Source: Streptomyces sp. NBC_01750 (lineage in GTDB: Bacteria > Actinomycetota > Actinomycetes > Streptomycetales > Streptomycetaceae). From it: a stretch of DNA of 64,000 bases. The first letter of the stretch is position 1, and each line of letters opens with the position of its first letter. Both the position numbers and the translations under genes were made by a program. The notes beneath the pieces were generated by a model that was not told the DNA's origin, searched no databases, and saw only the letters and a program-made list of their open reading frames with translations. This document shows positions 9,172 to 17,762 of this stretch, in pieces. Where the stretch lies: positions 558,001-622,000 of the forward strand of contig NZ_CP109137.1 of the NCBI RefSeq assembly GCF_035918095.1. Direction: 5' to 3'.

Positions 9172-10002
9172 CCCTGCCCGCCGGATATGTGACCAGACCT
9201 CCCCTTGTGTGAACAGCAGCGATCCAGCTGAGCGGTTGACCTCGCGGCGCCTCACCGCGCAGCACGGAGACCGGCTCAACCAGCTTATGGATCAGTGCGG
9301 TTGGCCGACAGTGAACCGGTCGGTGACGACGCCGCACAGGGCGCATGGCTGATTGCCCAGCACGCCGATCATTTCTTGACTTACCGACGCCCGATTCGCC
9401 ATCGACATGCATGCGCCTTGGACATCTTTCGCCAGTGTCGATCGGAATCCTTGTGTCTCCCCCCACCGGGAGGCCGCAGGGTTTCGCACAACAACATGAG
9501 ATCCCCGCAACGCCCAGGTCCGATTCCGCAGTACGACCGGTTGTCCGGTGCTGGTCGGTGGCATGTTCAGACCCGGCCTAAGGCCGGCGGGGGGAGCACC
9601 ATGGAGTGGCTGCAACAGTTCAGCGGGTCTTCGAGGCTCGCCTTCAACCGCGGCGGAGGCCGGCGCGGAACGCCTGCTCATCTCGGGGACGCCGCAATGA
9701 AGAGGGAGCGGCGGCTTCTCGTCCAACGCCAGTCGGGCGCTGTCGCCCCCGTCGCGGCGCCGACCCTGTGCGCCGCGCGCCCCAGCGGGAATCGGGAAGA
9801 GAAGAGGGGATTCCGTTCCTTGCCGTGCAGAGTGTCGCTCCGGCGCATAAAGCAATTCGCGCGCGCCCCCGGAATGCTTCTCGCTCTTGCGCGCGTCGGC
9901 ATTTCATCCGACAACCGCTCCATCGGCCGGCCACACCCTGTCAGTCTGGTCGGGCCGGACCACGTAGGCGGACACCCGCCCCGGACGGCATCGGGGGATC
10001 AC
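9172..10002. other. Leader/intergenic region before the TerY-P/dynamin operon
   Basis: 830 bases in which I support no gene. The frame of the next gene is open back to 9601, where ATG follows a strong GGGGGAG, but codons 9601-10002 are rich in rare Arg and Ile codons (AGG, AGA, ATA) and lack third-position bias, so I regard them as leader. A palindrome CCGGCCT-A-AGGCCGG lies at 9573-9587, just before that ATG. The operon promoter should lie here. Confidence 0.45.
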
Positions 10003-11046
10003 GTGGCAGGGGCAGACGCATGCGGGCAGCCGACCGCGACAGCAATACCAGCATTTCCATCAGGGGCTCTGAAAAGGGGCCTGGCCGCGCTGGTGGTCGT
10101 ACTTCTTCTCGCTGCCGCCCTGGTGGGTGCCACACCGGGTAGCACCCGGATTCCGGAAGAGCTGGAGCGGACGGCCGAGGCACTGGAGTCGGGCAAGAAA
10201 GCGGTCACCGTCGTGGCGACCGTAACGGAGCCGCTCGCGCTTGGTGAGGGCAATGTGCCGCTGGGCATGCAGCGCGTCATCGATGCCAAGAGCCGGCATG
10301 GCCGCCATCTGGTGGTCGTCCAGAAGGCGCAGGACAGCGGGCAGGGTGGCGCCGTGCTCATGCTGCTCGCCGACTCTCAGGCGATAGTCCACGACAACGC
10401 CACGGTCAGTACGCTGCCTCGGGACATCCTGGAGTCCGCAAGGACGCGATCTCTCTGCGGCAGGCGCAGCCTGTGCCAACTGCTGGATGAGCGGAGAGGC
10501 CGACCGGGCAAAGTCGAAGCGTCCCAGCTCCGGTCGGATCTGCATATCCCCGCCGACGAGAAAACCGCGCTCAAAAATGCCGGAGCAGACTCCGCGACCG
10601 CCCCACTGCACACGCTCACGTTCCCGCACTCCGACCCGGCCGGCGGCATCGGACCGACCGAGATTCTGCTGACTCTCCTCGCCGCCGGCGCCGCACTGTT
10701 CTCCCTGGCGGTGCTCAGAACCCGGTACCGGGCCGCACTCGTCGGGCCCGCCCCGCCGCCGTTACGCCCGCCGAGCGGGCCATTGATGGTCCGCGTTCCT
10801 CCGGAGCCTCCCGCGGCCGCCCGCCTGGTCCCTGAAGGCCCCGTCCGCCCGGCGACCGTATGCACCCGGCTCCATCCGCAGGGCTATGTCGAGCTGGACG
10901 GCTGGCTGTACCGGGCGAGTTGGGCGGACCCGCAGCTGGCCCCGCCCGACCCTGGCGAGGTCGTCGACATCGCGGGGCAGCGGCCCGGGGATCTCCTCGC
11001 CTTCGTGCCCCGGAGCCTCGACGGCGCGGGCGGACCCGCCGGCTGA
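10003..11046 (+). CDS. Two-TM membrane protein with NfeD-like C-terminal domain
   Basis: First gene of the 10-21.7 kb operon, 347 residues. A short N-tail, TM1 (about 26-43, ALVVVLLLAAALVG), an outside domain of about 170 residues with one CGRRSLC pair, TM2 (about 218-238, ILLTLLAAGAALFSLAVL), a proline-rich linker, and a C-terminal stretch (about 288-340, GYVELDGWLYRASW ... PGEVVDIAGQRPGDLLAF) that reads like the OB-fold of NfeD proteins. GTG 10003 has GGGGG 5-9 bases upstream; ATG 9601 with a better RBS is the alternative (481 residues). TTA at 10762-10764 (codon 254) implies need for the bldA tRNA. It is likely the membrane anchor or sensor of the system (inference). Confidence 0.7.
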   Translation: MAGADACGQPTATAIPAFPSGALKRGLAALVVVLLLAAALVGATPGSTRIPEELERTAEALESGKKAVTVVATVTEPLALGEGNVPLGMQRVIDAKSRHGRHLVVVQKAQDSGQGGAVLMLLADSQAIVHDNATVSTLPRDILESARTRSLCGRRSLCQLLDERRGRPGKVEASQLRSDLHIPADEKTALKNAGADSATAPLHTLTFPHSDPAGGIGPTEILLTLLAAGAALFSLAVLRTRYRAALVGPAPPPLRPPSGPLMVRVPPEPPAAARLVPEGPVRPATVCTRLHPQGYVELDGWLYRASWADPQLAPPDPGEVVDIAGQRPGDLLAFVPRSLDGAGGPAG

Positions 11047-11154
11047 CCGGCAGCCACGCCCGCACACGGTCAGGCTCCCGCACCTGACAAGCACACAGAA
11101 CCGCGCAGAGACACCGCACCACAAGCACGCACACGACAGGGGGAACTGGATCCC

Positions 11155-11937
11155 ATGAATCCAGGAAATCCGGACCAGCCGGTCATGCCACCGCAGGACA
11201 TGCCCATCTCGTACGCCGACATCGAGATCGAGAACAACGCCCAGCGACTGCCGCTGCTGCTGTGCCTGGACATCTCCAGTTCCATGGCGGGCAAACCCAT
11301 ACGGCTGCTCAATGAGGCGCTGATCGCCTGGGGACGCGAGATCCGGGAGGACCTGGCCCTCAGCTACAGCGTCGAGATCGCCCTGGTCACCTTCGGCGGC
11401 ACGGGGATCGGAGTCTGGCAGGGCCCACATCTGCTCGACCCCCGGGCCACCGTCAGCCCCTTCGTGCCCGCCCACCAATTCCAGCCGCCGCAGCTCGCCG
11501 CATCCGGAGTCACGCTGCTGACCGAGGCGGTGGAGACCGCCATCCGCCTGGTGGCCGGGCGGAAGACACAATTGCGAGGCCTGGGCCTGCAGTACTACCG
11601 CCCACAGATCTGCCTGGTGACGGATGGCCTGCCGACGGACAGTCAGGGGCACCCCACGGACGCCTGGCGGCAGCTGGTCCCGATGCTCGCCGCCGAGCAA
11701 CAGGCCAAGCGCTTCCGTTTCTACGCCTTCGGAATCGGCGGAATCAGCCAGCGCGGACAGCAGGTGCTCAAGGAGCTGGCGCCGAAGTACCACGCCACCC
11801 TCCAGGGTTTCCCGTTCCGCGACCTGCTGCAGACGATGTCGGCGAGCGCGAGTGCCGAACAGAAGGGCGCGGAGGAAGAGACCTTCGAGCAGCTGTTCAA
11901 CCGGTTCAAGACTCAGCGTTCCGCCTGGAACTCCTGA
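11155..11937 (+). CDS. TerY-like von Willebrand factor A protein
   Basis: A 260-residue cytoplasmic vWA protein. The MIDAS metal site is intact: LLLCLDISSSMAGK (DxSxS, about 37-45), the central Thr region VTFGGTGIG, and LVTDGLPTDSQG. This form, with no signal or membrane segment, is that of TerY, the vWA member of tellurite-resistance-like systems. A PP2C phosphatase and a kinase follow directly, the arrangement known as the TerY-P triad, in which the vWA protein is thought to be a phosphorylated adaptor. ATG 11155 follows GGGGGAAC. Gap to the first gene is 108 bases, to the next 3 bases. Confidence 0.9.
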   Translation: MNPGNPDQPVMPPQDMPISYADIEIENNAQRLPLLLCLDISSSMAGKPIRLLNEALIAWGREIREDLALSYSVEIALVTFGGTGIGVWQGPHLLDPRATVSPFVPAHQFQPPQLAASGVTLLTEAVETAIRLVAGRKTQLRGLGLQYYRPQICLVTDGLPTDSQGHPTDAWRQLVPMLAAEQQAKRFRFYAFGIGGISQRGQQVLKELAPKYHATLQGFPFRDLLQTMSASASAEQKGAEEETFEQLFNRFKTQRSAWNS

Positions 11938-11940
11938 ACG

Positions 11941-12861
11941 GTGGGGACGACCGACATGGCGGGTGCAGCAGAGAACGGACGGGTCCAGGACCCGGCATGG
12001 CGGGTGCACGGGGTGAGCGTACGAGGTTACCGGCACGCTCAGCAGGGAACGCCCTGCCAGGACGCCTGGGCGGAACTCCGCACCGGCCCGCCCCATGCCC
12101 GCGTGACCGTACTCACGGTCGCAGACGGCGCAGGCAGCAGACCGCGTTCCCAGGAGGGGGCCCAGCTGGCGGCCCGACTGGCCACCTCCGTCTTCGGGGC
12201 GCGCCTGGGCAGCCGGAAGAGCGGGCCACCGGACGGCGAAGACCTCCACGCACTGCAACGGGAGGCCTTCCAGGAAGTGCTGGACACCTTCCTCGACAAC
12301 ACCTGGGCGCTGACCGCGGGCCCTGCCCGCGTCGGCGGCCCGGGCCATGGCGGGCGCGGCGGCCCGGCCGACTTCGCCACCACCCTCACCGTGGTAGTGC
12401 TCGGCCCCGGCTGGCTGGGCTACACCTCGTTGGGGGACGGCTTCGTGGTGCTGCGGGCCGGAGAGGCGAACGGCGAACCGCAATTCCATCTGCTGCCCCA
12501 GCCGCAGCCTGTGGGCGAGTACGGCAATGAGACCACCTTCCTCAGCTCGCCGGACGCCGCGCGGCGGGTGCGGATCGCCTGCGTACGGGACGACGGCATC
12601 GACGGCGTACTGCTGTCCACCGACGGTCTGGCACAGGCAGCCCTGTCCCGCGCCCAGGGCCCGGTGCCGCTGGCCAACCGCTCGTTCGCCGCCTCGGTGC
12701 TGCGCTCGCTGGACCGTCCGGGACCGGACCGGCAGGCCGACGCGCGGGATCTGGAGGCGCTGCTGCTCTCGGACCGGCTCACCGCACTCAACGCCGACGA
12801 CAAGACCCTGGTGCGGGCGGTGCGTACGACAGGTGCTCCGGAACGGGAGGATCTGTCGTGA
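11941..12861 (+). CDS. PP2C-family Ser/Thr phosphatase (TerY-P triad)
   Basis: A 306-residue PP2C-like phosphatase. Metal-binding motifs are in order: GTPCQDAWAE (about 35-44), VADGAGSRPRSQEGA (first Asp-Gly pair), SLGDGFVVLR, LLSTDGLAQA and a final DDKTLVRAV. This is the compact PP2C_2 form found beside vWA proteins and kinases, and it should reverse the action of the kinase that follows. GTG 11941 is taken; ATG 11956 (MAGAAENG) is a close alternative. Its stop overlaps the kinase GTG by four bases (GTGA), so the pair is made together. No membrane segment. Confidence 0.88.
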   Translation: MGTTDMAGAAENGRVQDPAWRVHGVSVRGYRHAQQGTPCQDAWAELRTGPPHARVTVLTVADGAGSRPRSQEGAQLAARLATSVFGARLGSRKSGPPDGEDLHALQREAFQEVLDTFLDNTWALTAGPARVGGPGHGGRGGPADFATTLTVVVLGPGWLGYTSLGDGFVVLRAGEANGEPQFHLLPQPQPVGEYGNETTFLSSPDAARRVRIACVRDDGIDGVLLSTDGLAQAALSRAQGPVPLANRSFAASVLRSLDRPGPDRQADARDLEALLLSDRLTALNADDKTLVRAVRTTGAPEREDLS

Positions 12862-14072
12862 CGGGGCGGACTGTACTGCTCGGCGGACGGCCGGTCGTGC
12901 TCCTGGACCCGCCGCTGGGCGCCGGGCTGGAGGCTTCGGTCCACTCGGTGGAGGGCGCCGATGACCTGGTGGTGAAGGTCTACCACCAGCCCGAGGCCGG
13001 CCGGGAGCACCGGCTGCGGCGAATGCTGGCACTGAACCCGCTGGCCGGGCAGCCGGTGGACGGCGGACAACCGCCTGAGCTGGCCTGGCCGGTCGATCTC
13101 GTGTACGACACGGACGGCGGCTTCCTCGGCTACGGCATGGGGCGATTCGCCGAGCCCGAACACATCCAGCTCACCGGGCTGTTCAGCCGGGAGCAGCGAT
13201 TGCGCCGGTTCCCGGCCGAGGCCGACTGGCGGTTCCTCCTCGGGATCTGCTGGAACCTGGCGTTCATGACGGCCCGGCTGCACCACAAGGGCCTGGTCAT
13301 CGGCGACTTCTCGGCGAAGAACGTGGTCGTCGACCAGCGGGGCTTCGCGACATTCCTGGACTGCGACTCGATCGGCTTCACCGACCCCGACACCGGCGAG
13401 GTGTTCCCATCCACACTCCACACTCCCGACTATGCCGCCCCCGAGCGCCTGCGAGGCGGCCACGGCAGCACGCGCAGCGACGACTTCGCGCTGGCGGTAC
13501 TCGTCTATCAGGTACTGACCGCCGGGTACCACCCCTTCGGCGGGGTGCCGCGGGACAGCGAAGACGACGTCCAGATCTCGGACAACATCACGGCCAACCG
13601 GTCCTTCGTGGTGCGGCCGGAGTCGGTGAACACACCGCCGGGCACACTCGATCCGACGGTACTGCCGCCGGCCCTGCTGACGCTGGCCCGGCAGGCGTTC
13701 GGAACCGGGCTGGGAGATACGGCGCTGCGCCCCACGTCACGGCAGTGGCTGGAGGCGCTCGAGAAGTCGCGGACCAAGGACGCGACAACGATCTGCCCAC
13801 GCAGACCGAGGCACGCCCATGGCGCCCATCTGACGCGGTGTCCGTGGTGCGACCGGGCCGAGGCGACCGGGCACGACGCCTTCAACGCACCTGAGCGGAC
13901 ACAGCAGCCCTTGCCACCTCCGCCACCGCCACCACATCCGCCACAACCTCCGCAGACGCCTCCGCACATGCCGTCCCCCGGCCCGGTGCCGGCGTGGGTG
14001 AAGTCCGTGCTGGTCGGCGCGGGCGTAGTGCTGCTGTTCGTGCTGCGTGTTCTGATCGTCGCGGGATGGTGA
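12858..14072 (+). CDS. Divergent protein kinase with Zn-ribbon-like segment and C-terminal TM
   Basis: 404 residues. Kinase fold at about 15-300: glycine loop LGAGLEASVH, Lys40 in VVKVYH, catalytic loop VIGDFSAKNVVVD (HRD replaced by IGD, Asp and Asn kept), DFG replaced by DCD in FLDCDSIGF, and PDYAAPERL with a downstream Asp (SDDFALAVLVYQ). The DCD and IGD forms fit the kinases of vWA-PP2C-kinase triads. Then CPRR...CPWC (about 314-333), a possible Zn ribbon, a poly-proline linker, and a last helix VLVGAGVVLLFVLRVLI that anchors the protein in the membrane by its C-terminus. Probable target: the vWA protein or the GTPases (inference). Confidence 0.85.
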   Translation: MTGRTVLLGGRPVVLLDPPLGAGLEASVHSVEGADDLVVKVYHQPEAGREHRLRRMLALNPLAGQPVDGGQPPELAWPVDLVYDTDGGFLGYGMGRFAEPEHIQLTGLFSREQRLRRFPAEADWRFLLGICWNLAFMTARLHHKGLVIGDFSAKNVVVDQRGFATFLDCDSIGFTDPDTGEVFPSTLHTPDYAAPERLRGGHGSTRSDDFALAVLVYQVLTAGYHPFGGVPRDSEDDVQISDNITANRSFVVRPESVNTPPGTLDPTVLPPALLTLARQAFGTGLGDTALRPTSRQWLEALEKSRTKDATTICPRRPRHAHGAHLTRCPWCDRAEATGHDAFNAPERTQQPLPPPPPPPHPPQPPQTPPHMPSPGPVPAWVKSVLVGAGVVLLFVLRVLIVAGW

Positions 14073-14076
14073 GGGC

Positions 14077-15780
14077 ATGACAGTTCCGCTGGATCCCGCG
14101 CACTCCGCAGGCCTCCACGGTGGGGTGTTCGCACAGCTGGCCGACGCGATCGGGCCCATGGAGCCGGACGCCGGAAACCTCTCCCCCACCCTGCGCACCG
14201 CACAGGACCGCATGGCTCAGCCCATGCGGGTGGCCGTGGCCGGCCAGATCAAGCGCGGCAAGTCGACGCTGGTCAACGCCCTCCTCGGCGAGGAGGTCTC
14301 CGATACCGGCCAGCTGGAACTGACCTTCAACGTCTGCGAGTTCCACCACGCGGACCACCCCCGGCTGCTGGTCCATTTCAAGGACGGCCGGCCGGCCGAG
14401 GAGTGGCCGCACGATGCCCTGACCCGGCTGACCGTGCGCGATGCCGGGGCACTGCGAGAGCTGCGCGCGATCCGCAAGGTCGAGGTGGGCCGGCCCAGTG
14501 CGCTGCTGCGCCGCTTCCGGATCGTGGACACTCCGGGGCTGGGGAGCGTGCACGGGACGGACGCCGACAACACCCTTTCCTTCCTCGGCATCGAGGACCC
14601 GGTGGAGCGCGACAACGCCGCCCGGGTGCTCGATGAACTGGGCAAGGACGCCCTGTCGGTGCACGCCCAGAGCGCGGCCGAGATGGACCGGGCCGACGCC
14701 GTCGTCTTCGTCTTCAGCCGCGGTCTGGGCCGGGCCGACCAGCAGGCCGTCGACAACTTCGCCGGGGCGTACGGGGCGGTCGTGAGCCCGCTGAAGGCTT
14801 TCGGCGTGCTCTCGCGCAGTGATCAGTACTGGCCCCCGGTCGGCGAAACGGGTCCCGACGGGCTGCCCGCCGACCCCTTCGACTACGACCCGATGGCAAC
14901 TGCCCGCCGTATCGCCGACTCCTATCTGGAACGGCCCGCCGTGCGACGGGTGTTCCGCACCGTTCTTCCCGTGGCCGGCCTGCTCGGCATCGCCGCCCAG
15001 CGTATGCCGTCGGATACCTTCGGACCCCTGGCCGACCTGGCGAAGGTGCCGCCCCGGCGGCTCGCGGACCTCATGGAGGACGTCAACCTCTTCTGCGGCC
15101 GGGAGTACCCGGAACTGCCTGTCCCGGCCACTCTCCGCGCCGAACTGGTCGACCGGTTGGGGGCGTGGGGGGTGTTCCTGGCCTGCGGGTGTCTTCGGGA
15201 GGGCCTGGGCGAGGACGCCGTGCGCCGGACCCTGCTGGAGCGCAGCGGCGTTCTCGTCCTGCGCGAGCTCATCCTGCGGCACTTCGGCAACCGGTCCGCG
15301 CTCATCAAACTGGACCACGGGCAGCGCGCAATCGCCGACGAGGTGTCCCGGCTGCGAACCACGGCGCAGCTCGCCGGGCAGCCGGTGCCCGCCGCGGCGG
15401 ACCGGGTGGCCGCGCTGCTGGAGCGACTGCGGGTCACCGACCCGGGGCCGTCGGAACTCGCCGCGTTGGGCGCGTACTACAACGGTCGGCTCGGTCTGAC
15501 GGCGGAGCAGGAGTCGCAGCTGCTGGAAGTCACCGGCGAGCTGGGCACCAGCTGTGCGGCCCGGCTCGGCCTGGCGGCCGGCACTCCGGCCGACATGTTG
15601 CTGGCAACGGCCCGTCGCCGCGCCGCCCAATGGGCCGGGATCTGCGCCGACCCGCTCCTCGACCGGCCCACGCTCGGCGCGGCACGGGTGGTGCTGCGCT
15701 CCTACGAGCGGGTGGCTGACCAGGTCGGCCGGGCCCGGGCGCTGCTGTACGGAGACGAGGAAGAAGGGAAGGGCGAGTGA
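14077..15780 (+). CDS. Dynamin-like GTPase 1
   Basis: 567 residues with a dynamin-type GTPase head at the N-terminus: P-loop GQIKRGKST (about 53-61), switch threonine region, G3 DTPGLGS (about 151-157) and a G4 in the form SRSD (about 246). The KRGKST P-loop is shared with the second GTPase of this operon. The C-terminal 300 residues are helical. There is no evident TM, unlike the second GTPase, so the two may work as an unlike pair, as known for other bacterial dynamin-like proteins. ATG 14077 lies 4 bases past the kinase stop. The stop overlaps the next GTG by four bases. Confidence 0.85.
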   Translation: MTVPLDPAHSAGLHGGVFAQLADAIGPMEPDAGNLSPTLRTAQDRMAQPMRVAVAGQIKRGKSTLVNALLGEEVSDTGQLELTFNVCEFHHADHPRLLVHFKDGRPAEEWPHDALTRLTVRDAGALRELRAIRKVEVGRPSALLRRFRIVDTPGLGSVHGTDADNTLSFLGIEDPVERDNAARVLDELGKDALSVHAQSAAEMDRADAVVFVFSRGLGRADQQAVDNFAGAYGAVVSPLKAFGVLSRSDQYWPPVGETGPDGLPADPFDYDPMATARRIADSYLERPAVRRVFRTVLPVAGLLGIAAQRMPSDTFGPLADLAKVPPRRLADLMEDVNLFCGREYPELPVPATLRAELVDRLGAWGVFLACGCLREGLGEDAVRRTLLERSGVLVLRELILRHFGNRSALIKLDHGQRAIADEVSRLRTTAQLAGQPVPAAADRVAALLERLRVTDPGPSELAALGAYYNGRLGLTAEQESQLLEVTGELGTSCAARLGLAAGTPADMLLATARRRAAQWAGICADPLLDRPTLGAARVVLRSYERVADQVGRARALLYGDEEEGKGE

Positions 15781-16595
15781 GCTGGGAATCGTACGACCCG
15801 GGGGCGGATCCCGGATTTGCCCCGGAGACCGACATGGGGCTCATGGACTACATGGATCCGGCGTCCCCGAACAACGTGACGGACCAGACGCTGCTGGGCG
15901 ATCCGATGGACCCAACCGGTCTGGCAGACCCCTACGACGACACAGAGATGGTTCCGTACGCCGATCCCTCACTCGGCGGCATCCCCGACCTGCCGAACTT
16001 CGACCCGGCGCAGAGCGACCCCGCGGCCGTCGTCGGGAGCCCCGGCGAAGCAATGGGGGTGTGGCACCAGCACACCGGTGAGAACGCCTGTGCCATCGGC
16101 GCACAGGGCATGGTCCTCGAATATCTCACCGGCCAGGAGTTCAGCGAGGAACAGCTCACCCAGGAGGCCGCGAGCATGGGCTGGTTCAATGAGTCGGGCA
16201 CCTCGCCCGCCGATGTGGGGAACCTGTTGGAACACCACGGTGTCCCGGTCGAGCATGTGGACGGGGCGTCCTTGGACAAGCTGGAGAAGGTGGTGGCGGG
16301 AGGCGGGGCGGCCATCGTGGGCGTGGACTCCAGTGAGATCTGGACCCCCGGGCACGACACAGCAGATGATCCCGTGGCCGATGTGCCGGGAATCCCGGGC
16401 CAGGATGCCGACCACGCCGTGTGGGTCACCGGATTCGACAACAGCGACCCGGGCAATCCGCTGGTGATACTCAACGACTCGGGTCACCCGGACGGTCAGG
16501 GCCTGGCAGTGCCGCTGGACGAGTTCATGGGCGCTTGGCAGGACTCCGGCAACCTCCTGGTGGCAGCGGGCGGATCCGGGACGGTGTCGGCATGA
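15777..16595 (+). CDS. Papain-fold (C39-like) cysteine-peptidase-like protein
   Basis: 272 residues. The first ~85 are acidic, Asp/Pro-rich and probably disordered (DPSLGGIPDLPNFDPAQSD region). Then a C39/papain-like module: WHQHTGENACAIG with Cys105, DADHAVWVTGF with a His near 213, and VILNDSGH with the Asn/Asp near 234, in the usual Cys-His-Asn/Asp order. The AVWVTGFD...PLVILNDSG pattern is that of C39_2-type peptidases, which in free form act as isopeptidases or structural folds. No signal peptide or TM. In an operon of GTPases and a chaperone it may cut or condition a partner. Catalysis is not proven. Confidence 0.7.
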   Translation: MSWESYDPGADPGFAPETDMGLMDYMDPASPNNVTDQTLLGDPMDPTGLADPYDDTEMVPYADPSLGGIPDLPNFDPAQSDPAAVVGSPGEAMGVWHQHTGENACAIGAQGMVLEYLTGQEFSEEQLTQEAASMGWFNESGTSPADVGNLLEHHGVPVEHVDGASLDKLEKVVAGGGAAIVGVDSSEIWTPGHDTADDPVADVPGIPGQDADHAVWVTGFDNSDPGNPLVILNDSGHPDGQGLAVPLDEFMGAWQDSGNLLVAAGGSGTVSA

Positions 16596-17191
16596 CCGCC
16601 GGGCAATCGGAAGAACAGCCGCAGCCGGATGAACGGCCGCGCGCGGACGAGCGACTGGCGGAGGTAAGCGCTCGGTATGCCGCATGGCTCATGACGGAGC
16701 AGGACCGGCTGGAATGGCAGCTGCGCGCCGAGTACGAGCAACGGCTGTCCGACGCTGATACGGAATCGGCGCGCTCTGCGGCCCTGCCGCAGCTCCCACC
16801 GTCGGCTCCACCGGCGGCGGCGCCACTGATCGGGCTGTTGGACCGGCTGTCCGGGCTGGGCGACGCCGTCGAGCCCCCCGACGGCCCGGTGCTGGACTGG
16901 GTGCGCCGCAGCGTCCTCACGGCGCTCGCGGCGCTCGGTGTCACCCCGGTCGAGGACACCGGCCCCGCGGATCCCACCCGGCACAACGTCGTGGCCACCC
17001 GCGAGGACGACTCGGGGGGTCTGCTCTGCGACCACATCGCGGAGACGGTCCGGCCCGGATACCGCTGGGACGGAGGACTCCTGCGTACGCAGGAAGTCAT
17101 CGTGTACGTGCCCCCCGGATACCCGGTCCACGGTGAGCCAGGGGACGAGACCCGCGACGACACCGACGGACGTCCCCATGACCGGCACTGA
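16592..17191 (+). CDS. Divergent GrpE-like exchange factor
   Basis: 199 residues, easily taken as unknown. After a helical, charged N-half (DRLEWQLRAEYEQRL, a candidate coiled coil) comes LIGLLDRLSGLGDAV, then LGVTPVEDTGPADPTRHNVVA and RPGYRWDGGLLRTQEVIVYV. These line up with the GrpE signatures: the long helix, FDP..HEAV and GYR..DRVLRPA.V.V. It stands three genes before an Hsp70-like ATPase in the same operon, so I infer it is that protein's own exchange factor. ATG overlaps the previous stop (ATGA). It is far from the canonical GrpE at 3.8 kb. Confidence 0.7.
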   Translation: MTAGQSEEQPQPDERPRADERLAEVSARYAAWLMTEQDRLEWQLRAEYEQRLSDADTESARSAALPQLPPSAPPAAAPLIGLLDRLSGLGDAVEPPDGPVLDWVRRSVLTALAALGVTPVEDTGPADPTRHNVVATREDDSGGLLCDHIAETVRPGYRWDGGLLRTQEVIVYVPPGYPVHGEPGDETRDDTDGRPHDRH

Positions 17192-17756
17192 TCCCGGCAT
17201 GCCGCGCTCCGAGGCCCTCGCCAAGACGCTCTGCGGATCCCGGACCTTCCGTGAACTCGCCCCCATGGAATCCGGCATCGGCTGGCCGGTGCCGATCCCC
17301 GTGTTCCAGGATGGCGAGCCTCGGGTCTACGCCCGGCTGCCGCTGTTCGTGCTGCGCCCCGACCCGGCAGGCGGCGCCGACCTCTTCCCGCCTTTCGCCA
17401 CCGCCACCCTCGACTGGTCCACCGGGCGTCTCGTCGAGTACACCGATCTGCGCTTCAAGGAACCGCACCGCTCTCGGGAGGAGTGGTCGCACCCTGTCGG
17501 CCACTTCCCCCACTCCGCCGTCGCGGAGCTGTCCACCGCCGGATACCGCGCACTGCGCACCCAGCTGTTCGACCTCTACGACGAACTCTTCTCCGAGCTG
17601 TCGCACGGGCGGCAATTCAGCGGCGACGGAGCCGCGGAATTCCGGGGACTGCTGGGGCGGTTGCTGGAGCCCTGCCTGCTGCCCCACTACCGGCGGCTCG
17701 CGCCGAAGTTCCTTCAGCAGTACCTCCCCGACCACCATGTGCCCGACGAAGGGTGA
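17178..17756 (+). CDS. Unknown protein of the dynamin/Hsp70 operon
   Basis: 192 residues, not recognised. No signal peptide, TM, or Cys motif. The middle has a beta-rich run (GWPVPIPVFQDGEPRVYARLPLF, first part GWPVPIPVFQDG) and DWSTGRLVEYTDLRFKEP, and the C-half is helical (LFDLYDELFSELSHG, LLPHYRRLAPKFLQQYLP). It overlaps the GrpE-like gene by 14 bases and ends 6 bases before the second GTPase gene, so it is surely coexpressed and probably binds one of them. Confidence 0.75.
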   Translation: MTGTDPGMPRSEALAKTLCGSRTFRELAPMESGIGWPVPIPVFQDGEPRVYARLPLFVLRPDPAGGADLFPPFATATLDWSTGRLVEYTDLRFKEPHRSREEWSHPVGHFPHSAVAELSTAGYRALRTQLFDLYDELFSELSHGRQFSGDGAAEFRGLLGRLLEPCLLPHYRRLAPKFLQQYLPDHHVPDEG

Positions 17757-17762
17757 ACCACC

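Noticed and set aside
7102..9279. Long frame antisense to the PAS-SpoIIE gene
   Set aside because: Same GC-bias artefact; composition is His/Arg/Gly-rich and unlike a protein family.
9601..10002. Longer N-terminus for the first operon gene starting at ATG 9601
   Set aside because: Good RBS, but codon use is poor and the added 134 residues are Arg-rich with no conservation signal; kept as an alternative.
10762..13032. Long antisense frame across the vWA and PP2C genes
   Set aside because: Plus-strand genes here have clear motifs; antisense product is low-complexity.
12420..13532. Minus-strand frame antisense to the kinase
   Set aside because: Arises from codon bias; the kinase on the other strand has all motifs.
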